Shown: positions 43,924 through 52,596 of the stretch, piece after piece
Position numbering within the stretch: the first letter of the stretch is position 1
Layout of the letters: each line of letters starts with the position of its first letter
Source of the DNA: Verrucomicrobiia bacterium
GTDB taxonomy: Bacteria > Verrucomicrobiota > Verrucomicrobiia > Limisphaerales > UBA1100
Direction: 5' to 3'
Length of the DNA: 64,000 bases
Assembly (NCBI GenBank): GCA_014239365.1
Contig: JAAZZB010000083.1
Location: 1 to 64,000 of the forward strand
Translations under genes and position numbers: made by a program
The notes under the pieces: generated by a model
Seen by the model: the letters and a program-made list of their open reading frames with translations, nothing else
What the model was told of the DNA's origin: nothing
Databases searched by the model: none

Positions 43924-45090
43924 TTATTGGCCGCCGTCGATGGCCGGGGTCTTGGGCGCGGGCGGTTTGGGGTTAATTTGCAGATGGATTTTTTGCTTGG
44001 AGCCATCGGGCTGTGAGGCAACGTAGTAAACTTTGATGTCCGACTCCTCCATCAAACGGTTGATCACCGTATAATAGTGCCGCTGCAAGGCGAGCCGCTT
44101 GTCTTCGGCCGACCGCACGGGCTGCCCGTCTTTACCGCCATGAATGCTGAGGAACCGTTCCCAAAGCGCATCCACACGAGCCACGCGGGCACTGGCCTCG
44201 CTGCGGGCATTGTTGATAATCGTGGCCACATCGCCAACAGCATTCGTGTTGCCGGCATCGTAAGTGTACTCCTTGCGGATTTGCTCAGCGGACTGATTCG
44301 CCTCAGCCAAAATCCGTTTGACCTTGGCGGCGGAACCCTCGAGCTGGCCGCGCGCCTTGCGAACCTGAAATGGAAGTTCCACATCCGCATCACTCACGTT
44401 CACACTTTTGATGCGAACGCCAAGCCCGTACTCGCCCGCCAAAATGCTGAGGCGCTCCCGAACCTTGATGGAGAAGTCACCGGTGCGGCCATAAATATCG
44501 TCCAACTTATTTTCCGAAGCCACATGGGTGATGGCGCTTTCCAGCGCAACTTTCAAAACCGCCTGTGCATCGGCAAATTCAAACACATATTTTGACGGTT
44601 CCAATATCGTATAGTTTAGAGTGGCTGTGATATGCAGAATTTTATTGTCACGAGTGAGCACATATCCATCCTGATCCGCATTCACGGGCCGGTCGGCCAT
44701 ACTCTGGCCCAAACTCAACTGCCCAATTGGTGCGTATTTGAAAAATTCCGTTTCGAGTGGTGTTTCGCGATTGATTTTAACCCGTTCCTCCAGAGGATAA
44801 GGCATTGCGAACCGGATGCCCGATTTCCAAACTTCACCCGGGGAAGAAGAATGCGGCTGGCCGAAGCGAAGAATAATGACCCCTTCGCTGTCTCCTTCCA
44901 CCGCCGAGGTATTGGAAAAAACGAGGTACACCGCCAGCACGGCAATGACGAGTTTCAGAATGGTGAAGCTGCTTTGCAGCGCCTCATCCATCGCCCGCGT
45001 GCCGGCTTCATTTCCTGAGCCTATGCCATCACGGCCATCACGGCCATCGCGTGCATCCCGTTCGTCCCGATCTTGTTTTTTATCTTCCAT
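43924..45090 (-). CDS. SPFH/HflK-like membrane protein
   Basis: 388 aa. A hydrophilic N-terminus with an Asp/Arg/Gly repeat (RDERDARDGRDGRDG, ~7-22), one span (TILKLVIAVLAVYLVFSNTS, ~43-62), then a stomatin/prohibitin (SPFH) domain with GVIILRFGQP, LTRDNKILHITATLNYTI and the C-terminal coiled region EQIRKEYTYDAGNT. It resembles HflK, the partner of HflC that cages FtsH. Here it is one of three SPFH proteins encoded together; no ftsH is nearby. It would form an oligomeric ring or lipid microdomain in the membrane. Confidence 0.85.
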   Translation of the reverse strand: MEDKKQDRDERDARDGRDGRDGIGSGNEAGTRAMDEALQSSFTILKLVIAVLAVYLVFSNTSAVEGDSEGVIILRFGQPHSSSPGEVWKSGIRFAMPYPLEERVKINRETPLETEFFKYAPIGQLSLGQSMADRPVNADQDGYVLTRDNKILHITATLNYTILEPSKYVFEFADAQAVLKVALESAITHVASENKLDDIYGRTGDFSIKVRERLSILAGEYGLGVRIKSVNVSDADVELPFQVRKARGQLEGSAAKVKRILAEANQSAEQIRKEYTYDAGNTNAVGDVATIINNARSEASARVARVDALWERFLSIHGGKDGQPVRSAEDKRLALQRHYYTVINRLMEESDIKVYYVASQPDGSKQKIHLQINPKPPAPKTPAIDGGQ

Positions 45091-45108
45091 AAACGATTCG
45101 GCTTGGGG

Positions 45109-46116
45109 TTATTCTTCAGATTCCGGCTCACCGCCTGTTTCCGATTCAGAACTTGAATCCGAATCCGGCACAGGGACGCGGGTAAAAAACTTGGAGCTAA
45201 ACGCCTCAAGAAAAGGCACGTTTTCGTCCAGCAACAACGTGGTCTCTCTTTTTAGCACTTTTTCCATTGTGGAAAGTTTCAGCAACAACTCGGCAAGCCG
45301 CGCGTCTTTCTTTTCCATTTGGCTAAAAATAAGGGTCTCTTTTTCCGAGGCGGAAGAAATGATTCTGCTGGCATCATTCCGCGCAGTTTTCAGTGCGGTC
45401 TCCCTTGCATTAATCGCCCGGTCACGAATACTTTTGGCTTTATTCTCCGCCTCTTGAACCGGGCTAAACGCTTTGTTCGTCCACTGAGTAACCATCGTAT
45501 CCAACACCGCAACCAATGCGTTTTGCGAAATGCCCACCCGACGAATCCCCACAAACGTCAGCTCCATTCCATATTGTTCGGACTTCTTGCCTTTAACTAA
45601 TCCAAAAATCTGTTTCTCCAGTTCCTCGAAGGTGTTCCCGGCATTCCCTTCAGGATTGCCCGACTCACTATCAATAATGTCATCCACTTTTAATTTGTCC
45701 GTGATGTTTTCTTCCCCTCCGAATACCCCGCTGATGGCATCCTTAATTTCGCGCTCCAAATTATCTTCGGCATTGCGACGGCGCTCTTCGGCGGTGCTGC
45801 CCTTTGCCTTTTTCATAAACTCACCCGGATCGCTAATGCGCCACCCAAAGTAAGCCTGAACAATGAGGCTGCCCTGACCGGTGGTTATCTGCGCATAATC
45901 AGTCGTCTTGAGATGAATGCGCTTATCAAAGGTGTACACGCGCTGGATGGGCCAGGGCCATTTGAACTTTAGGCCGGCAGTGGTGATGGCGTCGCTGGTT
46001 TTGCCAAATGTATCCACAAAAGCAATTTGATCCTGCCGCACCTGAAAGGTAAACATATATGATCCGAAGATCAGCAGCAGTAGCGAGAAGATAATAATGT
46101 TGACTGTTTTTTTCAT
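45109..46116 (-). CDS. SPFH/HflC-like membrane protein
   Basis: 335 aa with one N-terminal span (NIIIFSLLLLIFGSYMFTF), followed by the SPFH domain: QDQIAFVDTFGKTSDAI, GLKFKWPWPIQRVYTFDKRI (the GLxFKxPW box of HflC) and QAYFGWRISDP. A long coiled-coil segment (ENKAKSIRDRAINARETALK, EKETLIFSQMEKKDARLAEL) and an acidic C-terminus (SDSSSESETGGEPESEE) follow. Together with the adjacent HflK-like gene (18 bp apart) it looks like an HflKC pair. Confidence 0.88.
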   Translation of the reverse strand: MKKTVNIIIFSLLLLIFGSYMFTFQVRQDQIAFVDTFGKTSDAITTAGLKFKWPWPIQRVYTFDKRIHLKTTDYAQITTGQGSLIVQAYFGWRISDPGEFMKKAKGSTAEERRRNAEDNLEREIKDAISGVFGGEENITDKLKVDDIIDSESGNPEGNAGNTFEELEKQIFGLVKGKKSEQYGMELTFVGIRRVGISQNALVAVLDTMVTQWTNKAFSPVQEAENKAKSIRDRAINARETALKTARNDASRIISSASEKETLIFSQMEKKDARLAELLLKLSTMEKVLKRETTLLLDENVPFLEAFSSKFFTRVPVPDSDSSSESETGGEPESEE

Positions 46117-46135
46117 TTTATTTTCCGGTAATTAA

Positions 46136-48121
46136 TTATTTATTGTCAGGCACCTCAACCTCCAGCAGCCCGCGCCGGATGGTTTCTTTGAGGTCAATAT
46201 CCGAGGTGATTTCGGCATTTTTCACGACCACAACAAATTTACGGGCATGCTCAAGGGAACGTTCAAACATTCTCATCTGCAGCCAAATGGGATAAATGAC
46301 CGGTGCATTGCGGAAGGGATTATTTTGCAAACGACTGCTGTTTACTCTGGCCTCGGCCATTTGTATTTTTGCATCCGCTTCCATTCTTGCATTTTCAACA
46401 ATGGTTTGCACTTCGTTGGTTTGCGCGGATTTGATCTGCCGCTGGAGTGAATTAGCGAGATATTCAATTTTCCACTTGGAAATGCCCGCAATTAAATAAC
46501 TTTCAAAGGCCATCGCCACGGGTATTTGACTGTGTCGCTCAGCACCGGGATCCATCTCATCTTTTTTACCCGGCGCGCTGTTGGCAATAAGGCTGGGCGA
46601 CTCTGCGGGGGGACGCAAATCCGCCAGACCCACGTAAAGGATTTCCACCCCAAGCCCTTTGGCGTCCACACTTGCCTGAAGGTTTTTCTTAATTTCCACG
46701 ATGGCTTGTTCACGGCCGGCGCGCAGAAGATTATCCATCGTATCGCCCAGGAAATATCGGGAGACTTCCCGGTAGGCGAGGTTCTTCAGAATCCCTTCGG
46801 GATCGGAAAAGTTCAACCAACCGCTCTCAAGGTTCTTGCGTTTATCAGGGGAGACTTCGTAGATCCGATAATGCACCGGGATGCTGGGCACCACTAAATT
46901 TGCCGCGCTGGATTCATCGCCGCTGCCGGTTGGGAAATAGAGCTCCCCGGTTTTCTGGAGGCTCTCGTAATCTTTGCCGGCGCGTTTGAGCCACAAGCGG
47001 GCGCCGCTTTCATCCGCGTCCTCATCCGGCTCGAGCCCCACATAAAAACTATGCACCTGATCAGGGTTGTACCGTTCCACATCGGCAAAAGGCCAGGGGA
47101 GTTTGAAATGAATGCCGGGATCAAGCCATTGGGCCTGGCTTTCGTCCCCAGCCAAAATGTCGAGCTTGCGGCCGCGTTCGGAGGGTTCGATGATCACCAC
47201 GCTGGTGGATAGCCAAAAGATAATAATCTGTACCCCCACCAAAACACCCAAGCGTTCGCGCAGGAATTGGTAACCCCACGTCTCGGAAACTTTGAAGCCA
47301 AACTGATAATCCAGCACCTTGCCGGCGGTGGTAAAAAGATTCTCCGGTTTGGCGATCAACCCCACCAATCGGCTTTGATAAAGCAACCGCCCCTTACGCC
47401 CGCTGACGCGCGGACGATAAATCTCAAAAATCATGCTCAGCAAATTTTCCAGCGCCAGCACCGCCATCAGGCAAGCCATCACCGTGCCCGCCCAGACATC
47501 GATGCGTTGCTCCCGGAAACTCACCGCCATCACCGCCGCCAATGCGAATAACAGATAAGCGGAAAACAAAACCGAATCGGATGCCGGCTGCAGAAGTCGA
47601 TCGCGCTGAATCCGCGCGAGGTTGGAGGCAAACTGACCACGCACAAATAAAATCACCGCCAGCAGCGCCGCGCCGGCCAATCCCAGATACATTTGGCTCA
47701 CCAAATGAACCGCCTTACCCGCGGCGAGGTTTTCATAAACCACGGCCAGTTTGTTGGCCGCCAAATGATAAACGCCAAATCCCTGCAAACCGAGCAGGAG
47801 AATGGCAACCACCGGCACGCCCCACCGCTCAAATTGTTCGCGCGAGCGCTTGGCGGGCAACACTTCGCCCTCGGTGAACAGAGTCTCGCCGCCGCGTCCG
47901 GTTTGAATGGCGTTTATTTCTAAATCCTCCTGCCCTTCGCGCTCGACGAGGTGCATATGCAACAAGCTCGCCACGCTGACCAAAAAGCCCAGCCCCATAA
48001 AAATCGCCACGGCCAGCGCCGTGATCGAGCCGGTGACCATCGCCAGCCCCGCCGCCATCACCGTGGCGCCCAGGCTGATCACCACATTCCAAAGTCCGCC
48101 GGTTTTATTGATGTTATCCAT
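46136..48121 (-). CDS. Polytopic membrane domain fused to an SPFH domain
   Basis: 661 aa. The N-terminal ~320 residues carry several membrane spans (VISLGATVMAAGLAMVTGSI; PVVAILLLGLQGFGVYHLAA; LGVLVGVQIIIFWLSTSVVI) with no family I recognise. The rest is an SPFH domain: EPSERGRKLDILAG, DPGIHFKLPWPFADVERYNP (HflK/HflC box), IPVHYRIYEV, AGREQAIVEIKKNLQ, then a helical tail (QTIVENARMEADAKIQMAEA). HflK-type proteins normally have a single span, so this fusion to a multi-span module is unusual. Downstream of the permease by 1 bp. Confidence 0.85.
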   Translation of the reverse strand: MDNINKTGGLWNVVISLGATVMAAGLAMVTGSITALAVAIFMGLGFLVSVASLLHMHLVEREGQEDLEINAIQTGRGGETLFTEGEVLPAKRSREQFERWGVPVVAILLLGLQGFGVYHLAANKLAVVYENLAAGKAVHLVSQMYLGLAGAALLAVILFVRGQFASNLARIQRDRLLQPASDSVLFSAYLLFALAAVMAVSFREQRIDVWAGTVMACLMAVLALENLLSMIFEIYRPRVSGRKGRLLYQSRLVGLIAKPENLFTTAGKVLDYQFGFKVSETWGYQFLRERLGVLVGVQIIIFWLSTSVVIIEPSERGRKLDILAGDESQAQWLDPGIHFKLPWPFADVERYNPDQVHSFYVGLEPDEDADESGARLWLKRAGKDYESLQKTGELYFPTGSGDESSAANLVVPSIPVHYRIYEVSPDKRKNLESGWLNFSDPEGILKNLAYREVSRYFLGDTMDNLLRAGREQAIVEIKKNLQASVDAKGLGVEILYVGLADLRPPAESPSLIANSAPGKKDEMDPGAERHSQIPVAMAFESYLIAGISKWKIEYLANSLQRQIKSAQTNEVQTIVENARMEADAKIQMAEARVNSSRLQNNPFRNAPVIYPIWLQMRMFERSLEHARKFVVVVKNAEITSDIDLKETIRRGLLEVEVPDNK

Positions 48122-48122
48122 A

Positions 48123-49919
48123 TCAGGCTAATTCGCGATTTTCAAACAGCATCAACGCTCCCGAGAGCATGATGCCGATATAAGCTATTACATATAAAAA
48201 CGCCGTCCCAATATATTTCATTGGCACCCGGCCTTCTCGATACTTCACATCCGCCCGCTTCAAAACCCGCGAGCTTTTGGGCTGGCCCACTCCCACCGCA
48301 CCCGCTTTGCGGGCTGCCGCCTTGGCGGCTTCGTCCGCGCGGCGGCTGCTCATCGTTTCTTCCTCCACGCCCACGGAATCGGAAAGCCAGAAAAGCTGCC
48401 AGTTTGGGACTAAAACGTAAAGAATTTTCGCCCAAGTCGCGCCGCGTGTGATGATTTTCGGTTTCTCGATTGCCGAATCCCATTTGGTGATCGTCCCTTG
48501 CTCGGGCATAAACCACAACGCCAAGTGGCCGGGAACCACGCGAGTTTTGACCTGATCGTGCAGCACACGGTAATCGAGCAGCAACTCCTGCTTGGTTTCG
48601 TCCCGCTCAAGCACGGCCTCTTGTTCCTCAATTTTGGTGTGAATTTGGCCCAGCAACGTCACATCCATCGATTTGCCGGGAAATTCCCCGGGCAAGAGCA
48701 GTCGCCCTATCTCGATCATTTCCCGCTCCAACGGCTGGTTCCATCGCAATTTCAGAGTCTCATCAATCTCCGTCTTAATCTGCTCATACGAAATCTGCAC
48801 CTGATTAGTCGATACTTGTGCATCCAACGTGAGCACACCGTTTTTCATTCGCTCCGCTTCGGGCGTGGGAGGGCCGTTCACATTTACACGAACCAAAAAT
48901 TCCATTTCCGCCAGCCGCCGCACGCCGCGCGGTTTGAGGCGAAACAAATTGTGCGTGCCCGCCTGATCGCCCGGCGGCCGCCAAATGACATAATCGCCCT
49001 GCTGAATCACCCCGCCGCCACTCGCCAAGCCTCCCAATAAATAATCCGACATTAACCCTAATAATAACAACGCCGAACAAATCGATAACGTCGGCAGCCA
49101 GGAAAGCCGCGTGGAACACATTAACGCCAACGCCGAAAGCAACCACAGCGCAAACAAAATTAACAACGCCAGCCGCGCCATGCCCCAGTCCACCCCTTCG
49201 GCGAAGTCCGCCTTTTCAGAAGCATCCAAAGCCTCGCCTTGCTGGCCTTGACCCGCTGAATCCGTGAACACCCAAATTTCAGTGAACCCCGCCGTCATCC
49301 CTTCCCCGGAATCCACCATCCACCAAGCGCGCGATTTATCCTGCGCGCACACAGTGAGGAAGCCCAGCGTCAAGAGCACCACCAACAACGTCACCGCCGT
49401 GGGCACAAACGGTTTGTGCAAAAAGTAATTCAGAAAACCCGCCGCCACATAAGCCAACCCCATAAAGGCGAGGATGGTAATGACCCCGACGATGTCCGGA
49501 TTGCCATACGCATCATAGCCCATCCGGCTGGCCAGCAGCACGGCGAGCAAGTTCAGATAAGTGCCCACCGTAAGTGCCGCGGCCACGCCAAGATATTTAC
49601 CCACCACAAAATGCATCCGGCCCACCGGCTTGGAAAGCACCACGAGCGCGGTGCCCGAAGTGATTTCCCGCGCCAAAGATGAGGACGCGCAAATCACCGC
49701 CGCGAACAATCCCGAAAGAAGCATCACCGTCAACGCGCCGTCTTTCACCATCTTCACGTCGAAATTCACCACGTTGAGCCCCGTGCCGCCAAAGCCAAAA
49801 TAAGGCGAAGCGGCCAGCAACAGGCACGTGATGACGGATAATGTAAACAGCAGCAGGAACACCGGCTGCCGGATCAATTCCATAAACGCGTTAAACGCTA
49901 TGATGGGTATTTGCCGCAT
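48123..49919 (-). CDS. ABC-2-type permease subunit, first gene of SPFH/ABC cluster
   Basis: 598 aa. N-terminus NAFMELIRQPVFLLLFTLSV, then ASSSLAREITSGTALVVLSK and PVGRMHFVVGKYLGVAAAL, the KPV-R-F/W box shared by ABC-2 permeases, and several further spans. A long soluble loop (~330-500; RLKPRGVRRLAEMEFLVRVN; EIGRLLLPGEFPGKSMD) precedes a final span (FLYVIAYIGIMLSGALMLFE). It differs in sequence from the other permease in the cluster, so the two may form a heterodimer served by one ATPase. It heads the minus-strand unit, divergent from the kinase gene. Confidence 0.82.
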   Translation of the reverse strand: MRQIPIIAFNAFMELIRQPVFLLLFTLSVITCLLLAASPYFGFGGTGLNVVNFDVKMVKDGALTVMLLSGLFAAVICASSSLAREITSGTALVVLSKPVGRMHFVVGKYLGVAAALTVGTYLNLLAVLLASRMGYDAYGNPDIVGVITILAFMGLAYVAAGFLNYFLHKPFVPTAVTLLVVLLTLGFLTVCAQDKSRAWWMVDSGEGMTAGFTEIWVFTDSAGQGQQGEALDASEKADFAEGVDWGMARLALLILFALWLLSALALMCSTRLSWLPTLSICSALLLLGLMSDYLLGGLASGGGVIQQGDYVIWRPPGDQAGTHNLFRLKPRGVRRLAEMEFLVRVNVNGPPTPEAERMKNGVLTLDAQVSTNQVQISYEQIKTEIDETLKLRWNQPLEREMIEIGRLLLPGEFPGKSMDVTLLGQIHTKIEEQEAVLERDETKQELLLDYRVLHDQVKTRVVPGHLALWFMPEQGTITKWDSAIEKPKIITRGATWAKILYVLVPNWQLFWLSDSVGVEEETMSSRRADEAAKAAARKAGAVGVGQPKSSRVLKRADVKYREGRVPMKYIGTAFLYVIAYIGIMLSGALMLFENRELA

Positions 49920-50073
49920 GAGTTAGTTAAAGTCAGGCCAAATGGGCCGCGCATCATAAGGAAACCAAGCCCGAATGCAATCCGAAATCACGCCCGTCTT
50001 GCGGCTTGATTTTTGGGCGTTTTTCAGGCAATCTGGCCCTTGCCAGTCGCGTGCGGCGGGCAAAGGAGGAACT

Positions 50074-52530
50074 GTGCCAACTGCCATTATCAAACTGGTA
50101 GCCCATAAGGGCGATCAGTTGCTGGTCTCGTATGACCTCGTCCCGGGCGAATTCCAAATCGGCCGCGACCCCGCGTGCCCCATCACGCTCGACAGCCCGG
50201 AGGTTTCCCGCCAACACGCCCGGCTCACTGTCACCCCCGAACGCTGCGTGCTTGAAGACATCGGCGGCAAATTCGGCACCCTCATCGATGGCCGCCAAAT
50301 CGCCGGGCCCGTCACCATCCAACCCGGCCAATCTTTTTCCATCGGCAAACTCGTTGTCACTCTTCACGCCATCGCTGCCACCGCGACGCCTCCCGCTACT
50401 TTGCCCGATCGCTACGAACGCGTCCGCCATCTCGCCAAGGGCGGCATGGGCGAAATCCATCTCGCGCACGACCGCCAACTCCAACGCCACGTGGCTCTTA
50501 AATTAATGACCCCCGAGGTCGCCGCCTCCGCCAGCCTCGCGCGGCGTTTCACGCAGGAAGCTCTCGTGCTGGGCCGCCTCGATCATCCGCACATCGTCCC
50601 CATCCACGACCTCGGCGTGGACGCCGCCGGCCAGAATTATTACGCGATGAAATACGTCCGCGGCACCACACTCAAGGACGTCCTCAACGGCTTGCGCCAA
50701 GGGCAGTCCAACGTGGTCGACCGTTACCCGCTCCATCAACTGCTGCGCATTTACCAAAAAATTTGTGATGCCGTCGCCTACGCTCACGCCAAAGGCATCA
50801 TCCATCGCGACCTCAAGCCGGCCAACATTATGCTCGGCGAATACGGCGAAGTTTTTGTGATGGACTGGGGCCTCGCCAAAATTATCAATCAAGACGAAGA
50901 GCCCATGCCGCCTTCCGGCGAAAGCGAAAGCGAAGGAACCCGCTACGGCACCGTGATGGGCACCCCCGGCTTTATGGCCCCCGAGCAAGCCGAAGGCCGC
51001 CTCGACGCCATCAACCAACGCACCGACATCTATTCGCTCGGCGCAATTTTATATCACATCCTCGCCCTGCGCCCCCCCTTCACCGCTGGCGGGGCTGAGG
51101 TGTTGGAAAAAGTTAAGGCCGGCCAAATCACCCCCCTTGCCAAACTGGCCAACGAACCCAACGCCGCCGTACTCGTCCACTGCCCCGAACGCCGCGTGCC
51201 CGAAGCCCTCGCCGCCGTGGCGATGGAAGCACTCCAACGCGACGCGGCAAAACGCTATCCCGCCGTGGAAGCCCTCCAACGCGACGTAGCCGCATGGCAA
51301 TCGGGCTATGCCCCCAGTGCCGAACACGCCGGGCGGCTCCGCCAATTCCGCCTTTCCATTCGCCGCAACGGATCGCTCGCCGCCGCTGCCAGTATTATTG
51401 TGCTGCTCGGCATCGCACTCGGTTGGCAGCATTTGCGCCATCAACATCATCGCGGCGAAGATGCCGCACGCCTCCAGCGCACCGCGCCCATTTGCCACAA
51501 GCAAGCCGGCGACCTCATCGCGCAGGGAAATTTCCCGGGCGCACTGGCCACCGCCCAACTCGCACACGATCTGGATCCCAAACCCGCGCACACCCATCGC
51601 CTCGCCCGCGTGCACCTCGCGCTAATGCAACCGGCCAAAGCCAAAGCCGTTTTGGAAAGTATGGATGAGCCGCACCCCTTCGGCGCGCGCGCGCTGAAAC
51701 TCAGCGGCGAATTGATTCGTGATTTTGGCAGTGCCAAAAAAGGCCCTTTGCCCCTGCACGCGATGGGCCGCGTGCATCAATGGCAAACCCACCAACGCCT
51801 CGGCCCCGATGCCCGCCACACGGCGGCGTTGATGGAACGCGAGAAGCTCGCCGTATGGCAGCGCGGCACGGCTGCTATGAAACAAATCGGTCTCTCCGGC
51901 CGTTTACAGCGCGATGCGTTTGGTTATTTGAAGATCAATCTTTCCGGCACCCAAACGCGCGACCTCAAGCCCTTCGCCGGGATGCCCGTCAGCTCGCTCA
52001 ACCTCTGGCGCACACGCGTGGATAACCTCCGCCCCGTGGCCGGAATGCCACTGCGCGAACTCTACCTCGCCTACACGGCGGTGGACAACCTCACCCCGCT
52101 CGCGGGATTGCCGCTGCAATCACTCACCGTGGCTTTCGCGCCGGTGAAAGATTTGCAGCCGCTCGCCGGAATGCCGCTGGTGTATCTGCACCTCAGCGGC
52201 ACGAAAGTGGATTCACTCGCGCCGCTCAAAGGGATGCCATTGCGCGCGCTGCATTTAGATCGCACGCCGGTGGCCGACCTCAAACCGCTGGCCGGTTTGC
52301 CAATCAAAGAACTCCGGCTCGATGGCTGCGAACGACTGAGCGACCTCACGCCGCTTTCGCAATGCACAAATTTGGAAGTGCTTGTCCTCCCCCGCGAGCA
52401 CGGCGACATCGCGTTCCTGCGCAACCTGCCCAAGCTCAAACGCCTCTCGTATCATTTCGACGCAGACGCCTCGAAAATGGAAACCGTGGAACAATTCTTC
52501 CACACCCGAAGATTGGCCGCACGGCGCTAA
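50074..52530 (+). CDS. FHA-domain Ser/Thr kinase with C-terminal leucine-rich repeats
   Basis: 818 aa from the GTG at 50074, set by a strong Shine-Dalgarno sequence (AAAGGAGG just upstream); an ATG at 49975 is in frame but less likely. N-terminal FHA domain (GEFQIGRDPACPITLD and SPEVSRQHARL, ~25-95), then a Hanks-type kinase: G-loop LAKGGMGEIHLA, VALKLM Lys (~143), HRDLKPANIML with catalytic Asp (~246), and DWG in place of DFG (FVMDWGLAKI), GTPGFMAPEQA. A membrane span follows (~433-450), then TPR-like helices and short leucine-rich units (LPLQSLTVAFAPVKDLQPL) to the end. It reads as a transmembrane phospho-signalling protein; ligand unknown. Divergent from the ABC/SPFH operon, 154 bp between the starts. 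Confidence 0.92.
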   Translation: MPTAIIKLVAHKGDQLLVSYDLVPGEFQIGRDPACPITLDSPEVSRQHARLTVTPERCVLEDIGGKFGTLIDGRQIAGPVTIQPGQSFSIGKLVVTLHAIAATATPPATLPDRYERVRHLAKGGMGEIHLAHDRQLQRHVALKLMTPEVAASASLARRFTQEALVLGRLDHPHIVPIHDLGVDAAGQNYYAMKYVRGTTLKDVLNGLRQGQSNVVDRYPLHQLLRIYQKICDAVAYAHAKGIIHRDLKPANIMLGEYGEVFVMDWGLAKIINQDEEPMPPSGESESEGTRYGTVMGTPGFMAPEQAEGRLDAINQRTDIYSLGAILYHILALRPPFTAGGAEVLEKVKAGQITPLAKLANEPNAAVLVHCPERRVPEALAAVAMEALQRDAAKRYPAVEALQRDVAAWQSGYAPSAEHAGRLRQFRLSIRRNGSLAAAASIIVLLGIALGWQHLRHQHHRGEDAARLQRTAPICHKQAGDLIAQGNFPGALATAQLAHDLDPKPAHTHRLARVHLALMQPAKAKAVLESMDEPHPFGARALKLSGELIRDFGSAKKGPLPLHAMGRVHQWQTHQRLGPDARHTAALMEREKLAVWQRGTAAMKQIGLSGRLQRDAFGYLKINLSGTQTRDLKPFAGMPVSSLNLWRTRVDNLRPVAGMPLRELYLAYTAVDNLTPLAGLPLQSLTVAFAPVKDLQPLAGMPLVYLHLSGTKVDSLAPLKGMPLRALHLDRTPVADLKPLAGLPIKELRLDGCERLSDLTPLSQCTNLEVLVLPREHGDIAFLRNLPKLKRLSYHFDADASKMETVEQFFHTRRLAARR

Positions 52531-52531
52531 C

Positions 52532-52595
52532 GTGCTGCCGGCATCTTGCCGGCAGAAGTTGCGTTTCCGATCTGCCGGCAAGATGCCGGCAACAC
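52532..52595. repeat. REPIN-like inverted repeat, copy 2
   Basis: Same 24-nt arms as at 12871-12944, one base different in the second arm (52572-52595), with a 16-nt spacer that is unrelated to that of copy 1. It starts 2 bp after the kinase stop, in the gap before the convergent Sel1-repeat gene, so it may act as a bidirectional terminator as well. Confidence 0.9.
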
Positions 52596-52596
52596 A

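Noticed and set aside
43924..46116. HflK/HflC as canonical FtsH regulators
   Set aside because: No ftsH or hflX is nearby and a third SPFH protein is present, so the canonical role was not assigned.
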